Shown piece by piece: positions 1 to 8,358 of a stretch of DNA of 64,000 nt (the first letter of the stretch is position 1; every line of letters starts with the position of its first letter). The notes under the pieces are model-generated. The model was given only the letters and a program-made list of their open reading frames with translations, made no database searches and was not told where the DNA came from. The position numbers and the translations under genes are program-made. The stretch lies in NCBI GenBank assembly GCA_963810305.1, contig CAWEMY010000018.1:62001-126000 (forward strand), in the 5' to 3' direction. Source of the stretch: JACDCA01 sp963810305. GTDB taxonomy: Bacteria > Acidobacteriota > Vicinamibacteria > Vicinamibacterales > 2-12-FULL-66-21.

Positions 1-374
1 GAAACACCGTGTCGATATGAGCCAGCACCGCAACCATCGGCCTGGTACCACCAGACTCCTGAGCTCCTGTGTGCGAGCCCTCCGGCCCCTCTCCACAAAC
101 CAAGAACGTTGCCGGCCTCGTCCATCTCGACATCAGCGAGGCCGTGTTCCCTCAGCAGCGCAAGCACTGCCTCTGCCCGTGCTTTCTCCTTGAATGGCGG
201 TGCGGGAATCTCCGTGAGCGTGATCAGCTCGCGCACGAAGCGGTCGTGATCTTTTTCGAGAAAGGCGGTCGCGGTTTTGAACTGCGGGCTGTCGATGATG
301 CGACGGACGTTGGCGTCGGCTGCCTGGGCGCCGAGCGATGCCGCGGCCAGCAGCAGAAAGAGAACGATCCTCAT
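1..374 (-). CDS. Secreted M20-family metallopeptidase, N-terminal fragment with a frameshift
   Basis: The gene reads leftward and runs off the window edge. The first ~95 residues read from ATG at 374: a signal peptide (MRIVLFLLLAAASLGAQA), then a region typical of M20/M25 peptidases ending near DEAGNVLGLWR. The metal-site motif LAHIDTVF follows in a different frame, so one base is surplus at or near the C-run at 86-89. The motif and the N-terminal DxAGN pattern support a zinc-dependent exopeptidase of the M20 clan acting outside the cytoplasm. The catalytic half is not in the window. Substrate unknown. The frameshift could be a homopolymer sequencing error. Confidence 0.6.
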   Translation of the reverse strand, partial: MRIVLFLLLAAASLGAQAADANVRRIIDSPQFKTATAFLEKDHDRFVRELITLTEIPAPPFKEKARAEAVLALLREHGLADVEMDEAGNVLGLWRGAGGLAHRSSGVWWYQADGCGAGSYRHGV

Positions 375-449
375 CCGAACGAGTCTACTTCCACGATGCG
401 GCGGTCTCGGCGGCGAACGCCTCGAACGCTCCGCGACCGGCCCAGGGAC

Positions 450-602
450 CTACTTCGTTCGACAATCCGGGTGAGGACAGCCGCAATGTAACTCCGTCAT
501 TCCATGAGCCTTCTTGCAGTGGTCGCTGCAGTACTTGCCGTACTCGCCATGGGGGGCGACGGTGCAGTTACAGATCGGGTGGGCGCATTTATCTGCGGCC
601 AT
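450..602 (-). CDS. Small metallothionein-like Cys-rich protein (50 aa)
   Basis: The start at 602 is preceded by a strong AAGGAGG ribosome site about eight bases upstream. The 50-residue product has eight cysteines (C6, C11, C13, C25, C29, C40, C42, C47) and six histidines. They lie in CAHPxCxC, YCSDHC and CGCPHPDC patterns, as in small bacterial metallothionein-type proteins, which bind Zn/Cd/Cu in the cytosol. It is divergent from argG and convergent with nothing; no metal regulator lies nearby. The family assignment comes from cysteine spacing alone. Metal specificity cannot be told. Confidence 0.72.
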   Translation of the reverse strand: MAADKCAHPICNCTVAPHGEYGKYCSDHCKKAHGMTELHCGCPHPDCRTK

Positions 603-689
603 GGGTGGCCTCCTTCAGAGTCGAGTGTACGCTGCGGCCCGGCCAACGCAAGCTCATGAGCGGCAAGCCGGCCTGTAGAATGGAGCCGC

Positions 690-2036
690 ATGCCAACGAT
701 CCTTCAGCGTCTGCCGTCCGGTGAAAAGGTCGGCATCGCGTTTTCGGGCGGTCTCGATACCAGCGCCGCGCTTCACTGGATGCGCGCGAAGGGAGCCGTG
801 CCCTTCGCCTACACCGCAAACCTGGGGCAGCCGGATGAAACCGACTACGAAAGCATCCCCCGTCGGGCCCTCGAGTACGGCGCGGAACGCGCCCGGCTGA
901 TCGACTGCCGCGCGCAGCTGGTGGCCGAGGGGCTGGCGGTGCTGCAATGCGGCGCCTTTCACATCTCCACGGCCGGCGTGCCGTACTTCAATACCACGCC
1001 GATCGGCCGCGCCGTCACCGGCACGATGCTCGTCGGCGCGATGCGTGAAGACGACGTGCACATCTGGGGTGACGGCAGCACCTACAAGGGGAACGACATC
1101 GAACGGTTCTACCGTTACGGTCTCCTCGCCAATCCGAGCCTCAGGATCTACAAGCCCTGGCTCGACCAGCAGTTCATCGACGAACTTGGCGGACGCGCGG
1201 AGATGTCTGCCTATATGACCACCCACGGCTTCGAGTACCGCATGAAGGCCGAGAAAGCGTACTCGACCGACTCGAACATCCTTGGCGCGACGCACGAGGC
1301 CAAGGATCTCGAGCGCCTCGATACCGGCATGAAGATCGTCGAGCCGATCATGGGCGTTGCGCACTGGCGCGACGATGTCGCGGTCAAGCGCGAGGAGGTG
1401 AGGCTGCGTTTTGACGAAGGGCAGCCGGTCGCGATCAACGGCCGCACATTCAAGGACGGCGTCGAACTGATGCTCGAAGCAAACCGCGTCGGCGGACGCC
1501 ACGGTCTCGGAATGAGCGACCAGATCGAAAACCGGATCATCGAGGCCAAGAGCCGGGGCATCTACGAGGCTCCCGGGCTGGCCCTGCTCTTCATCGGCTA
1601 CGAGCGCCTCATCACCGGCATCCACAACGAGGACACGATCGAGCAGTATCGCGAAAACGGACGCCGCCTCGGGCGGCTGCTCTATCAGGGCCGTTGGTTC
1701 GATCCGCAGTCGATGATGTTGCGCGAAACGGCGCAGCGATGGATCGCACGGCCGATCACCGGCGAAGTCACCGTGGAGCTTCGCCGCGGCAACGATTACT
1801 CGATCCTCAACACGGTATCACCCAACCTCACCTACCATCCCGATCGCTTGACGATGGAAAAGGGAGAATCGATGTTCTCGCCGCAGGACCGGATCGGTCA
1901 ATTGACGATGCGCAACCTCGACATCGTCGATACGCGCGACAAACTGTTCACGTATGTGAAGACCGGCGTTCTCGCCCCATGGGGCGGGAAGGAATTGCCG
2001 CACTTCGTCGAGCCGGAGGACACGGAGAAGGGATAA
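690..2036 (+). CDS. argG: Argininosuccinate synthase
   Basis: Joins citrulline and aspartate with ATP to give argininosuccinate, the penultimate step of arginine synthesis (cytosol). The 448-residue product begins with the N-type ATP pyrophosphatase P-loop AFSGGLDTS (residues ~17-25). It is nearly collinear with the long, Escherichia-coli-type ArgG (447 aa) rather than the ~400-aa type. Diagnostic stretches include WGDGSTYKGNDIERFYRYG, EKAYSTDSN and HGLGMSDQIENRIIEAKSRG. GGAG lies about seven bases before the ATG. It stands alone, with no other arg genes in the window. Confidence 0.97.
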   Translation: MPTILQRLPSGEKVGIAFSGGLDTSAALHWMRAKGAVPFAYTANLGQPDETDYESIPRRALEYGAERARLIDCRAQLVAEGLAVLQCGAFHISTAGVPYFNTTPIGRAVTGTMLVGAMREDDVHIWGDGSTYKGNDIERFYRYGLLANPSLRIYKPWLDQQFIDELGGRAEMSAYMTTHGFEYRMKAEKAYSTDSNILGATHEAKDLERLDTGMKIVEPIMGVAHWRDDVAVKREEVRLRFDEGQPVAINGRTFKDGVELMLEANRVGGRHGLGMSDQIENRIIEAKSRGIYEAPGLALLFIGYERLITGIHNEDTIEQYRENGRRLGRLLYQGRWFDPQSMMLRETAQRWIARPITGEVTVELRRGNDYSILNTVSPNLTYHPDRLTMEKGESMFSPQDRIGQLTMRNLDIVDTRDKLFTYVKTGVLAPWGGKELPHFVEPEDTEKG

Positions 2037-2123
2037 CCACAGAGGCACAGAGGGCACAGAGACCTTTTGTAAGACAAGAGAAGATTTGCCTTGAAAGTCT
2101 CTGTGTCTCTGTGCCTCTGTGGT
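2036..2123. repeat. Imperfect inverted repeat just after argG (CACAGAGGCACAGAG type)
   Basis: Left arm 2036-2062 (ACCACAGAGGCACAGAG...) and right arm 2098-2123 are near-complementary over ~26 bases with a ~35-base loop. The left arm begins on the last base of the argG stop codon. It lies between the convergent ends of argG and the sigma-factor gene, so it may act as a bidirectional terminator. There is no U-tract of the classic intrinsic type. Confidence 0.75.
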
Positions 2124-2128
2124 GAACC

Positions 2129-3697
2129 TCAGGCCGCGCGGAGCTTGCGCAACGCCTTGGCTTCGATTTGGCGCACGCGCTCGCGCGAGAGATTGAACCG
2201 GTGCGCCACTTCGGCGAGGGTGTACTCCTGGTCGCCGCCGAGACCGAAGCGGAGTCGCAGCACTTCTTTCTCCCGGTCCTCCAGCGGCGCCAGCGCCTGC
2301 TCGACGCGCTCGGCGTACTCGCTCCGCAGCAGCTCCTCCTCCGGTGAGGCGACTGTCGCGTCGGCGACGCGGCGACCGAGCTGCATCTCTTCATCGGCAT
2401 CCTCGCCGGCGGCGCTATCGAGCGACAGCGGCACGCGGGAGGCGTCGAGCAGCAGCCGCACCTTGTCGATCGGCATCTCCAGCGCACGGGACAACTCCTG
2501 GTCGTTCGGCTCCCGGCCCGTGCTCTCGCGGATCTTGCGCCGTTGACGCTCCAGACGTCCGAGCGATTCCACCACGTGCACGGGCAGGCGGATGGTGCGG
2601 CCGTAATCGGCGACCGCGCGGCCGATCGCCTGCCGGATCCACCACGTGGCGTAGGTCGAAAAGCGAAATCCGCGACGGAACTGAAAACGATCGACCGCCT
2701 TCATCAGGCCGATGTTCCCTTCCTGGATCAGGTCGAGGAGCGATAGCCCGCGGTTCATGTACTTCTTGGCGATCGAGACGACAAGGCGCAGGTTCGATTC
2801 GATCAGTAGCTGCTTGGTTTCGCGGAGCGCTTCGTCCGCCTGGTGGATACGGACGAACGCCGCCGCGAACGCTTCGGCAGGCATGCCGACATGACCTTCG
2901 ACTTCGCGCGACACCTCCTGACGCCTGCTGCGATCGCCGGACGAGCGCGCGGCCTCGAGCTGGGCGTCGAGCTCAGTCAGGCGCGCGACAAGTTTGTCGA
3001 TGACTGCCGGACGGATTGGTTGTTCCCGCAGGATGCGGGCGATCAGCGTCACGGCCTTGTCGTATTTCACCGCAGCGTTGTCGCACGTCACCTTCTGAAG
3101 CTTCGTCCGCGACTGGTCGAGCCGCTCGATCCGGGCGAACGCGTTGAGGACCGGCGTCACCCGTGACGGCTCCAGCTCTCCCCCTTCCGGCAGCAGGATC
3201 AACTCCGCCGCCGGGGCCTCACCATCGCGGACCCGATCGGCCAGACGAATCAGACAACAGACCGCGCATGGCACCGACGCGAGTCCCGCCTGCACCTCGG
3301 CGCGCGCGGCCTCCATCTGTTGACCGATCTTGACTTCCTGCTCGGCGGTGAGCAGCGATGTCTTGCCGATCTGAACGAGGTAGGCCCGGACCGGGTCGAT
3401 CTCGCGGGCGGCGACGCCGTCTTCGGGCGCCTGCCGGAACAGTACGGCCCGGGAGAATTCTTCGTCTTCGTTCCCGTCAATCGGTTGAGCTTCGTCCGCC
3501 TCTGGCTCCTCGTTGGCGAGGAGCCGCTCCGCCTGGAAGAGATCCGTGTCCTCATCTTCCTCGTCGTCGCGGTCACGAGGGCTAAGTCCAAACGTGGCGG
3601 CCCTTTTGCGCCAGTCGAGGACGTCGATTTGCTGCTGCGTCTCTTCCCAGGGGATCAGAACGGACTCATCTGTGCTGGTTGCAGTACGTCGCGGCAT
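2129..3697 (-). CDS. RpoD/SigA-family sigma-70 factor
   Basis: Promoter-recognition subunit of RNA polymerase. An acidic N-terminal ~95 residues is followed by region 1.2 (DPVRAYLVQIGKTSLLTAEQE), a ~150-residue non-conserved insert and region 2 (ESNLRLVVSIAKKYMNRG, LDLIQEGNIGLMKAVDRF, FSTYATWWIRQAI). Region 3 comes next, then region 4 with the -35 helix-turn-helix (SRERVRQIEAKALRKLR). Length 522 aa against ~610 for E. coli RpoD. No typical region 1.1 is visible, and the protein stops directly after ALRKLRAA, without the usual C-terminal extension. It could be the housekeeping factor or a close group-2 paralogue; the window cannot decide. No anti-sigma gene is adjacent. Confidence 0.92.
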   Translation of the reverse strand: MPRRTATSTDESVLIPWEETQQQIDVLDWRKRAATFGLSPRDRDDEEDEDTDLFQAERLLANEEPEADEAQPIDGNEDEEFSRAVLFRQAPEDGVAAREIDPVRAYLVQIGKTSLLTAEQEVKIGQQMEAARAEVQAGLASVPCAVCCLIRLADRVRDGEAPAAELILLPEGGELEPSRVTPVLNAFARIERLDQSRTKLQKVTCDNAAVKYDKAVTLIARILREQPIRPAVIDKLVARLTELDAQLEAARSSGDRSRRQEVSREVEGHVGMPAEAFAAAFVRIHQADEALRETKQLLIESNLRLVVSIAKKYMNRGLSLLDLIQEGNIGLMKAVDRFQFRRGFRFSTYATWWIRQAIGRAVADYGRTIRLPVHVVESLGRLERQRRKIRESTGREPNDQELSRALEMPIDKVRLLLDASRVPLSLDSAAGEDADEEMQLGRRVADATVASPEEELLRSEYAERVEQALAPLEDREKEVLRLRFGLGGDQEYTLAEVAHRFNLSRERVRQIEAKALRKLRAA

Positions 3698-3726
3698 GGC
3701 CCCCTCTATTGCAGGGTTCGGGCCAC

Positions 3727-3763
3727 AACTGAAACTAGGAACTATGAACTAGAACTAGAAGCG
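3727..3763. repeat. Short-period tandem repeat, AACTAGA-like units
   Basis: About five degenerate 6-7-base units (AACTGAA, ACTAGGA, ACTATGA, ACTAGA, ACTAGA) fill the spacer between the sigma-factor start and the end of the upstream DOMON-like gene. One of several such spacer arrays in the window. Confidence 0.7.
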
Positions 3764-3766
3764 GGT

Positions 3767-4388
3767 TCATTTGGCTGCCAGCTGATACCACGACGTCGGA
3801 TCGAAACGCGCTGTATCGGGCAGATAACCTTGCGGGATCTTGAGGCTCCGACAATCGTCGTGCATTGACGCTGGCCAGTAGGCCACCGCCATCGGTTCTT
3901 TTGTGACGAGGAACGCCACGCCGATGGACTCGACGTCCTTGATGTAGATCTTGAATTCGCGGACGACTGAACCCGACGCGCTTGCGTTGGCAAGCCAGCC
4001 ACTCTTCAGGAGCCACTCGGCCTTCACATCGTCGGAAGGAACGGTGTCTCGCGGCGAATCGCGCAGCGTCCATTCGAATGGCTTTGCGTCTCATCCACAT
4101 GTCGCCCCAGCGTTCGAATGTGGCATCACCGATGGCCGCCGATGCATGGAGGATGCGGACGGTCTTTCCTTTCGCGACGCATATGCTCGCCAGGCCGGGC
4201 GCGCGTGGGCCGCGGATCGCGACGAACAGGAACTTGCCCTCGGCGAGCAGTCGCACTTCCCCGCCCCCCTCCAGCTTCGCCTTCCAGGCGCTCGTCCATT
4301 CGTTGTCGCTGAGCGTTCCGTCAATCGCCGGAGCGCCGGCGCTCTGAAGGGTTATGAGCAGGAGAACCACCAACGCCGGTCTGAACAT
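3767..4388 (-). CDS. Secreted DOMON/CBM9-like domain protein (frameshifted)
   Basis: The N-terminal part reads from 4388: a signal peptide (MFRPALVVLLLITLQSAGA), then IDGTLSDNEWTSA, the usual entry of CBM9/DOMON-like beta-sandwich domains, through GDATFERWGDMW. The reading then shifts at ~4088-4100 into a frame giving DAKPFEWTLRDSPRDT and ending FDPTSWYQLAAK at 3767. A four-base duplication or single-base indel near GTGGATGAGAC explains it. Joined, the product is ~205 aa. Such domains bind haem or sugars in other proteins; no ligand can be named here. Frameshift probably technical. Confidence 0.6.
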
Positions 4389-4470
4389 CAGGTGAAACTA
4401 TCACCCCGCGGCGCCCGAGAGCACCGGTCCTGTGACGAGCGGGACCCCCGGCGTTGTGAAATACGTCAAT

Positions 4471-5939
4471 ATGGGTGCACACATGCTCAGGAAGATTGCG
4501 ATCGGGCTCGGCCTGGTCGTGACGATGCTGGTCGTCGCCGGGGGCGGGCTCTATCTGGCGGGAGCCCGGATCCAGGTTGACGGGGGCGGCGGCGTTCACG
4601 TCGCCTTCCCGAAATCGGCCGAGGATCAGGCGCGTGAAGTGGCGCGGCATCGCGAAGCGCAGCGCGCGCAGGCAGCGTCGTGGTTCCTGCGGCCGCCCAG
4701 CCTTCCGCGTCCATCCCCGCCGCGCCAGCGGTACCTGCGGTCTCGGCGCCTGCTGAAAAGCCGGATCCGGACCCGGATCCACCCTACTGGACCGACTTTC
4801 GTGGTCCGCGACGCGACGGCAACTACGCAGAGCGGCCCGTCATGTTGAACTGGCCCGCCGGCGGCCTGAAGCCCCTGTGGAAGCAGCCGATTGGCGGAGG
4901 ATTCGCGTCATTTGTCGCCGCCAACGGGCGGGCATTCACCATCGAGCAGCGTGGCCCTCAGGAAGTGGCGTCTGCGTATGACATCGCGACGGGACGCGAA
5001 TTGTGGACGACCGGGTGGACGGCGACATTTCGTGAGCTGATGGGCGGCGACGGCCCACGCGCGACGCCGACATGGCATCAGGGGCGCGTCTACGTCCTCG
5101 GGGCAACCGGCGAATTGCGTGCGCTCGAAGACTCCACCGGCCGGACGATCTGGCGCACCAACATTCTCGAGGACGCCGGCGCGACCAATTTGCAGTGGGG
5201 CATGGCCGCCGCGCCGTTGATCGTGGATGACAACGTCGTCGTTCTGCCGGGCGGCAGGAACGGGCAGTCGGTCGTCGCCTACAACCGTACCACTGGCAAG
5301 CGCGCCTGGGCGGCACTCAACGACCAGGCGTCGTATTCATCACCGATGCTCGTCACCATCGGCGGCGTGCGGCAGATTCTCATCTTCACGGCGTCCCGTC
5401 TGGCCGGCATCACTCCCGATCGTGGGGAGTTATTGTGGGAGTTCCCGTGGAAGACACAGTACGACGTCAATGCATCGCAGCCGATGCTGGTTGGATCGAA
5501 CCGCGTCTTCATTTCGACCGGTTACGGATCCGGCGCTGCCCTGATCGAGCTCACGCGCGGCGGTGACGGAGCGTTTAACGTCCGCGAGGTCTGGCGAACC
5601 AACCGGATGAAGAATCAGTTCACGAGCTCGGTGCTGCACGAGGGGTTCATCTACGGTCTCGACGAATCGATCCTCGCGTGCATCGATGCCGCCACGGGTG
5701 ATTTGAAGTGGAAAGGTGGCCGGTACGGCTACGGACAGGTGATGCTCACCGGCGGTCACCTCATCGTCCTCACTGAAGAGGGGGATCTGGCACTCGTCCG
5801 CGCCTCGCCTGACCGCCACCAGGAGATCGTCCGCTTCGCCGTGCTCGACGGCAAGACCTGGAACCATCCAGCCATCAGTGGTGGCTACCTCCTCGTCCGC
5901 AACATCAACGAGATGGCTGCCTTCGATCTTCGCAAATAA
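4471..5939 (+). CDS. Membrane-anchored PQQ-like beta-propeller protein (frameshifted)
   Basis: The N-terminus (ATG 4471 or 4483) has an uncleaved-looking membrane segment, MLRKIAIGLGLVVTMLVV. An Ala/Gln-rich stalk and a proline-rich linker (PDPDPDPPYWTDFRG) follow, then an eight-blade-type PQQ propeller with repeated outer-strand motifs (AYDIATGRELW, ALEDSTGRTIWRT, AYNRTTGKRAWA, CIDAATGDLKWKG). The frame changes between 4638 and ~4685 (one-base indel). The family includes BamB-like scaffold proteins and PQQ enzymes. No dehydrogenase metal-site motif was recognised, so a scaffold or pyrrolo-quinoline-like repeat role is more likely. Periplasmic by topology. Confidence 0.75.
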
Positions 5940-6064
5940 CTTCTAACTTCTAACCTCTAACTACTAACTCCTAAACTCCTGAACTCCTGAACTCCGCCCT
6001 AGCCCCGAGCCCCGAGCCCCCAGTCCCGAGTCCCCAGTCGGTCCAGTCCCCAGTCGCTAGCCCC
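5937..6064. repeat. Two consecutive short-period tandem arrays (TAACTCC, then GAGCCCC/CAGTCCC)
   Basis: Beginning at the stop codon of the propeller gene, the spacer is seven or so units of TAACTTC/TAACCTC/TAACTAC/TAACTCC drifting to TGAACTCC. From ~6000 the unit becomes GAGCCCC, then CAGTCCC. The two unit types recur elsewhere in the window (TAACTCC at 30358-30423, GAGCCCC at 23858-23879). Confidence 0.85.
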
Positions 6065-6077
6065 TATAATCGCGCCA

Positions 6078-7562
6078 ATGAAGTGGCGCCTGGCAGCCGC
6101 CTCGGTTGTTCTATGCCTGTCCACCGCCTTGTCGGGTGCGCAGGTGCCTGTCGCCATGCGCATCACCAGGGTGGAGAACAGCCTGGTCGGTCCCGTGGTC
6201 GTCAAGGGTCGCCCGCTGAAGGTATCCAAACTGGACGACCGCATGCAGGACTTGAAGGTCCCGGCCGTAAGCGTGGCCGTATTCCAGTTCGGGCGGATCG
6301 AGTGGACGCGGGCGTGGGGCTTCGCGGACATGGAAGTGCGACGGAAAGCCAACGAAGATACGCGCTTCCAGGCCGCGTCGATCAGCAAGCCGGTCGCGGC
6401 GGTTGCCGCGCTCGCTCTCGTTTCGCGCGGACGGCTCGCGCTCGACGAGAACGTCAACAAGTACCTCAAGTCCTGGAAGGTCCCGGACAATCAATTCACA
6501 TCGACCGACAAAGTCACGCTGCGCCGACTGTTGACGCATTCGGCCGGAACGACCGTGTCAGGATTTCGCGGTTACAGCAGCCGTGAGGACGTGCCATCCC
6601 TTCTGCAGGTGTTGAACGGCGCCAAGCCGGCAAACTCCGCACCGATCGTTGTCGACATCCCGGTTGGTTCGCAGTGGCGCTACTCAGGCGGCGGTTTCTC
6701 CATCATCCAGCAGATCGTTGAGGACGAAACCGGCAAGCCGTTCGCGCAGGCGGCCCGGGAGCTGGTGCTGGAGCCGTTCGACATGGACCACAGCACGTTT
6801 CTCCAGCCGCTCCCGTCCGATTTGCGTGACGATGCGGCGACGGGGTACCTGGCGTCGGGGCAGCCGGTGCCGGGGCGTTTCCACGTCTATCCCGAACAGG
6901 CTGCGGCAGGTCTGTGGACGACCGCCGAGGACCTCGCGAAGTTTGCAATCGAGCTGCAGAAGATCGCCGCCGGTAAATCCACGAAGGTCATCTCGGAGTC
7001 GCTCGCCGCTGAGATGCTCAGCCGTCAATTCCAGGGGTGGGGCCTTGGCGTCGGTGTCGACGGCGAAGGCGCAGCGGTGCGGTTTTCGCACAGCGGCGGC
7101 AACGAGGGATTCCGCTGCATTCTGCATAGCTATCGCAACGCGGCGTCCGGCGTCATCGTCATGACCAATTCCGATACCGGCTCAGCGCTCGCCGCCGAGA
7201 TCGTGCGCGCCGTCGCCCGCGAGTACCGCTGGCCGGGGTTGGGCCCGATCGAGCGGACCCTCGGGGCTGCCGATCCTGCCAGCTACAAGGACTTCGCCGG
7301 CCAGTATGAGATCGGTACCCGTTCGCCGCCGGTGATCCTCAGAGTCGAGTTCGACGGCCAACAACTGTTTGGCGCGGTCGGCACAATCAGGTCCGAGTTG
7401 TTGCCGGAGAGTGCCGATACGTTTTTCTCGGTCGACACCGACGTCCGCGTCCAGTTCGTGCGGGAGTTTTCCGGCCGGGTGACCGGCGCGCGAATCTGGC
7501 AGGGTGGCGTCGAGCGCAAAGGCTGTTCGCGTCGGAACCTGACATCGTGGGTGCCGTCCTGA
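6078..7562 (+). CDS. Secreted serine beta-lactamase-like hydrolase (class C / esterase type)
   Basis: A signal peptide (MKWRLAAASVVLCLSTALSGA) precedes a beta-lactamase/transpeptidase-like domain. The SxxK nucleophile motif is SISK (~residues 97-100), the second motif position reads YSG in RYSGGGFSIIQQIV instead of YxN, and HSGGNEG is the third motif. A C-terminal ~100-residue lipocalin-like tail follows. The YSG variant is usual for Pbp4*-like esterases and peptidases, so antibiotic hydrolysis is not implied. The last ~15 residues look poorly conserved. The end overlaps the next gene by 16 bases. Confidence 0.85.
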   Translation: MKWRLAAASVVLCLSTALSGAQVPVAMRITRVENSLVGPVVVKGRPLKVSKLDDRMQDLKVPAVSVAVFQFGRIEWTRAWGFADMEVRRKANEDTRFQAASISKPVAAVAALALVSRGRLALDENVNKYLKSWKVPDNQFTSTDKVTLRRLLTHSAGTTVSGFRGYSSREDVPSLLQVLNGAKPANSAPIVVDIPVGSQWRYSGGGFSIIQQIVEDETGKPFAQAARELVLEPFDMDHSTFLQPLPSDLRDDAATGYLASGQPVPGRFHVYPEQAAAGLWTTAEDLAKFAIELQKIAAGKSTKVISESLAAEMLSRQFQGWGLGVGVDGEGAAVRFSHSGGNEGFRCILHSYRNAASGVIVMTNSDTGSALAAEIVRAVAREYRWPGLGPIERTLGAADPASYKDFAGQYEIGTRSPPVILRVEFDGQQLFGAVGTIRSELLPESADTFFSVDTDVRVQFVREFSGRVTGARIWQGGVERKGCSRRNLTSWVPS

Positions 7563-8320
7563 AACAACTGTTGCAACTCGCCGTCACGTCTTTCTGTCTT
7601 GTCGCGTGCGGAGGATCACCATCGCAACCGTCTCAGGCTGCTCCGCCTCCTCCTGCCCTGCAGCTCACGACCACCACGTTCAGCATCACCTATACGGCGG
7701 CGGATGCCGGATCCGTCTCCGCCATCGCGAACAGTGCGGAGGCGAGCGTCGCGCGAATCAGGGAAGCGCTCGGCGTCAGCCAGGGTCCGCGAGTGCGCGT
7801 CACCTACTACGCGACGCACGCGGAACTTGCGGCTGCGGTCCGACCGTTCGTCGGGACGATCCCGTCCTGGGCGACTGGCGTGGTCACTGCGGGCGATGCC
7901 ATTCATCTGCTGTCGTCGGCAGCTGCGGGACCGGATCAAATTGCCGCGGCCGCGACTACGCTGATCCACGAGTTCGCACACTGCGTCACCCTGCAACTGG
8001 CGCCTGGCAGCGGCAACAATCCGCGGTGGCTCTGGGAGACGATCGCGCTCTACTACGCGAATCAGTTTCGCGACCCCGCAACAGTCGAGGCATTCCGTAG
8101 CGGAGGCGCGCCGACGTTGTCGACGCTCAACGGACAGGAGAACACGGTCGTTTACGAGGTGGGCTTCCTGCTTGGCGAGTTCATCATCGAACGTGGCGGC
8201 TCAGACGCGTTGCGCCGGCTGGTGCAGCTACGGGGCAACACGATGGCAGCCCTCGAGCTGAGCGAAGCGACGCTCGTGTCGGAATGGCGCGCCTGGATCA
8301 GAGCGCGACACGGCGTATAA
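7547..8320 (+). CDS. Lipoprotein metallopeptidase, peptidase-MA-like
   Basis: GTG start inside the end of the upstream hydrolase gene suggests translational coupling. The lipobox LVAC (Cys ~21) is followed by a Pro-rich linker. The gluzincin-type zinc site is HEFAH (in TTLIHEFAHCVTLQ), with a downstream WETIALYYAN helix that can supply the third ligand Glu. This arrangement matches the peptidase MA-like family. 257 aa; anchored to a membrane facing the periplasm. Substrate unknown. Confidence 0.75.
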   Translation: MGAVLKQLLQLAVTSFCLVACGGSPSQPSQAAPPPPALQLTTTTFSITYTAADAGSVSAIANSAEASVARIREALGVSQGPRVRVTYYATHAELAAAVRPFVGTIPSWATGVVTAGDAIHLLSSAAAGPDQIAAAATTLIHEFAHCVTLQLAPGSGNNPRWLWETIALYYANQFRDPATVEAFRSGGAPTLSTLNGQENTVVYEVGFLLGEFIIERGGSDALRRLVQLRGNTMAALELSEATLVSEWRAWIRARHGV

Positions 8321-8358
8321 TCCAATAGTCTTTTCCATTTCCGTCTGCGGGTCCGCCG

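Noticed and set aside
654..1625. Long open frame on the minus strand opposite argG
   Set aside because: It lies wholly antisense to an unmistakable argG; composition is a by-product of GC-rich codon usage and no domain is recognisable.
4088..4685. Programmed ribosomal frameshifting in the DOMON and PQQ genes
   Set aside because: No slippery heptamer or downstream pseudoknot is evident, and breaks of the same sort occur in many unrelated genes, so indel error is simpler.
6078..7562. Antibiotic-resistance beta-lactamase
   Set aside because: The second active-site motif is YSG rather than YxN and a C-terminal extension is present, as in esterase or peptidase members of the family.
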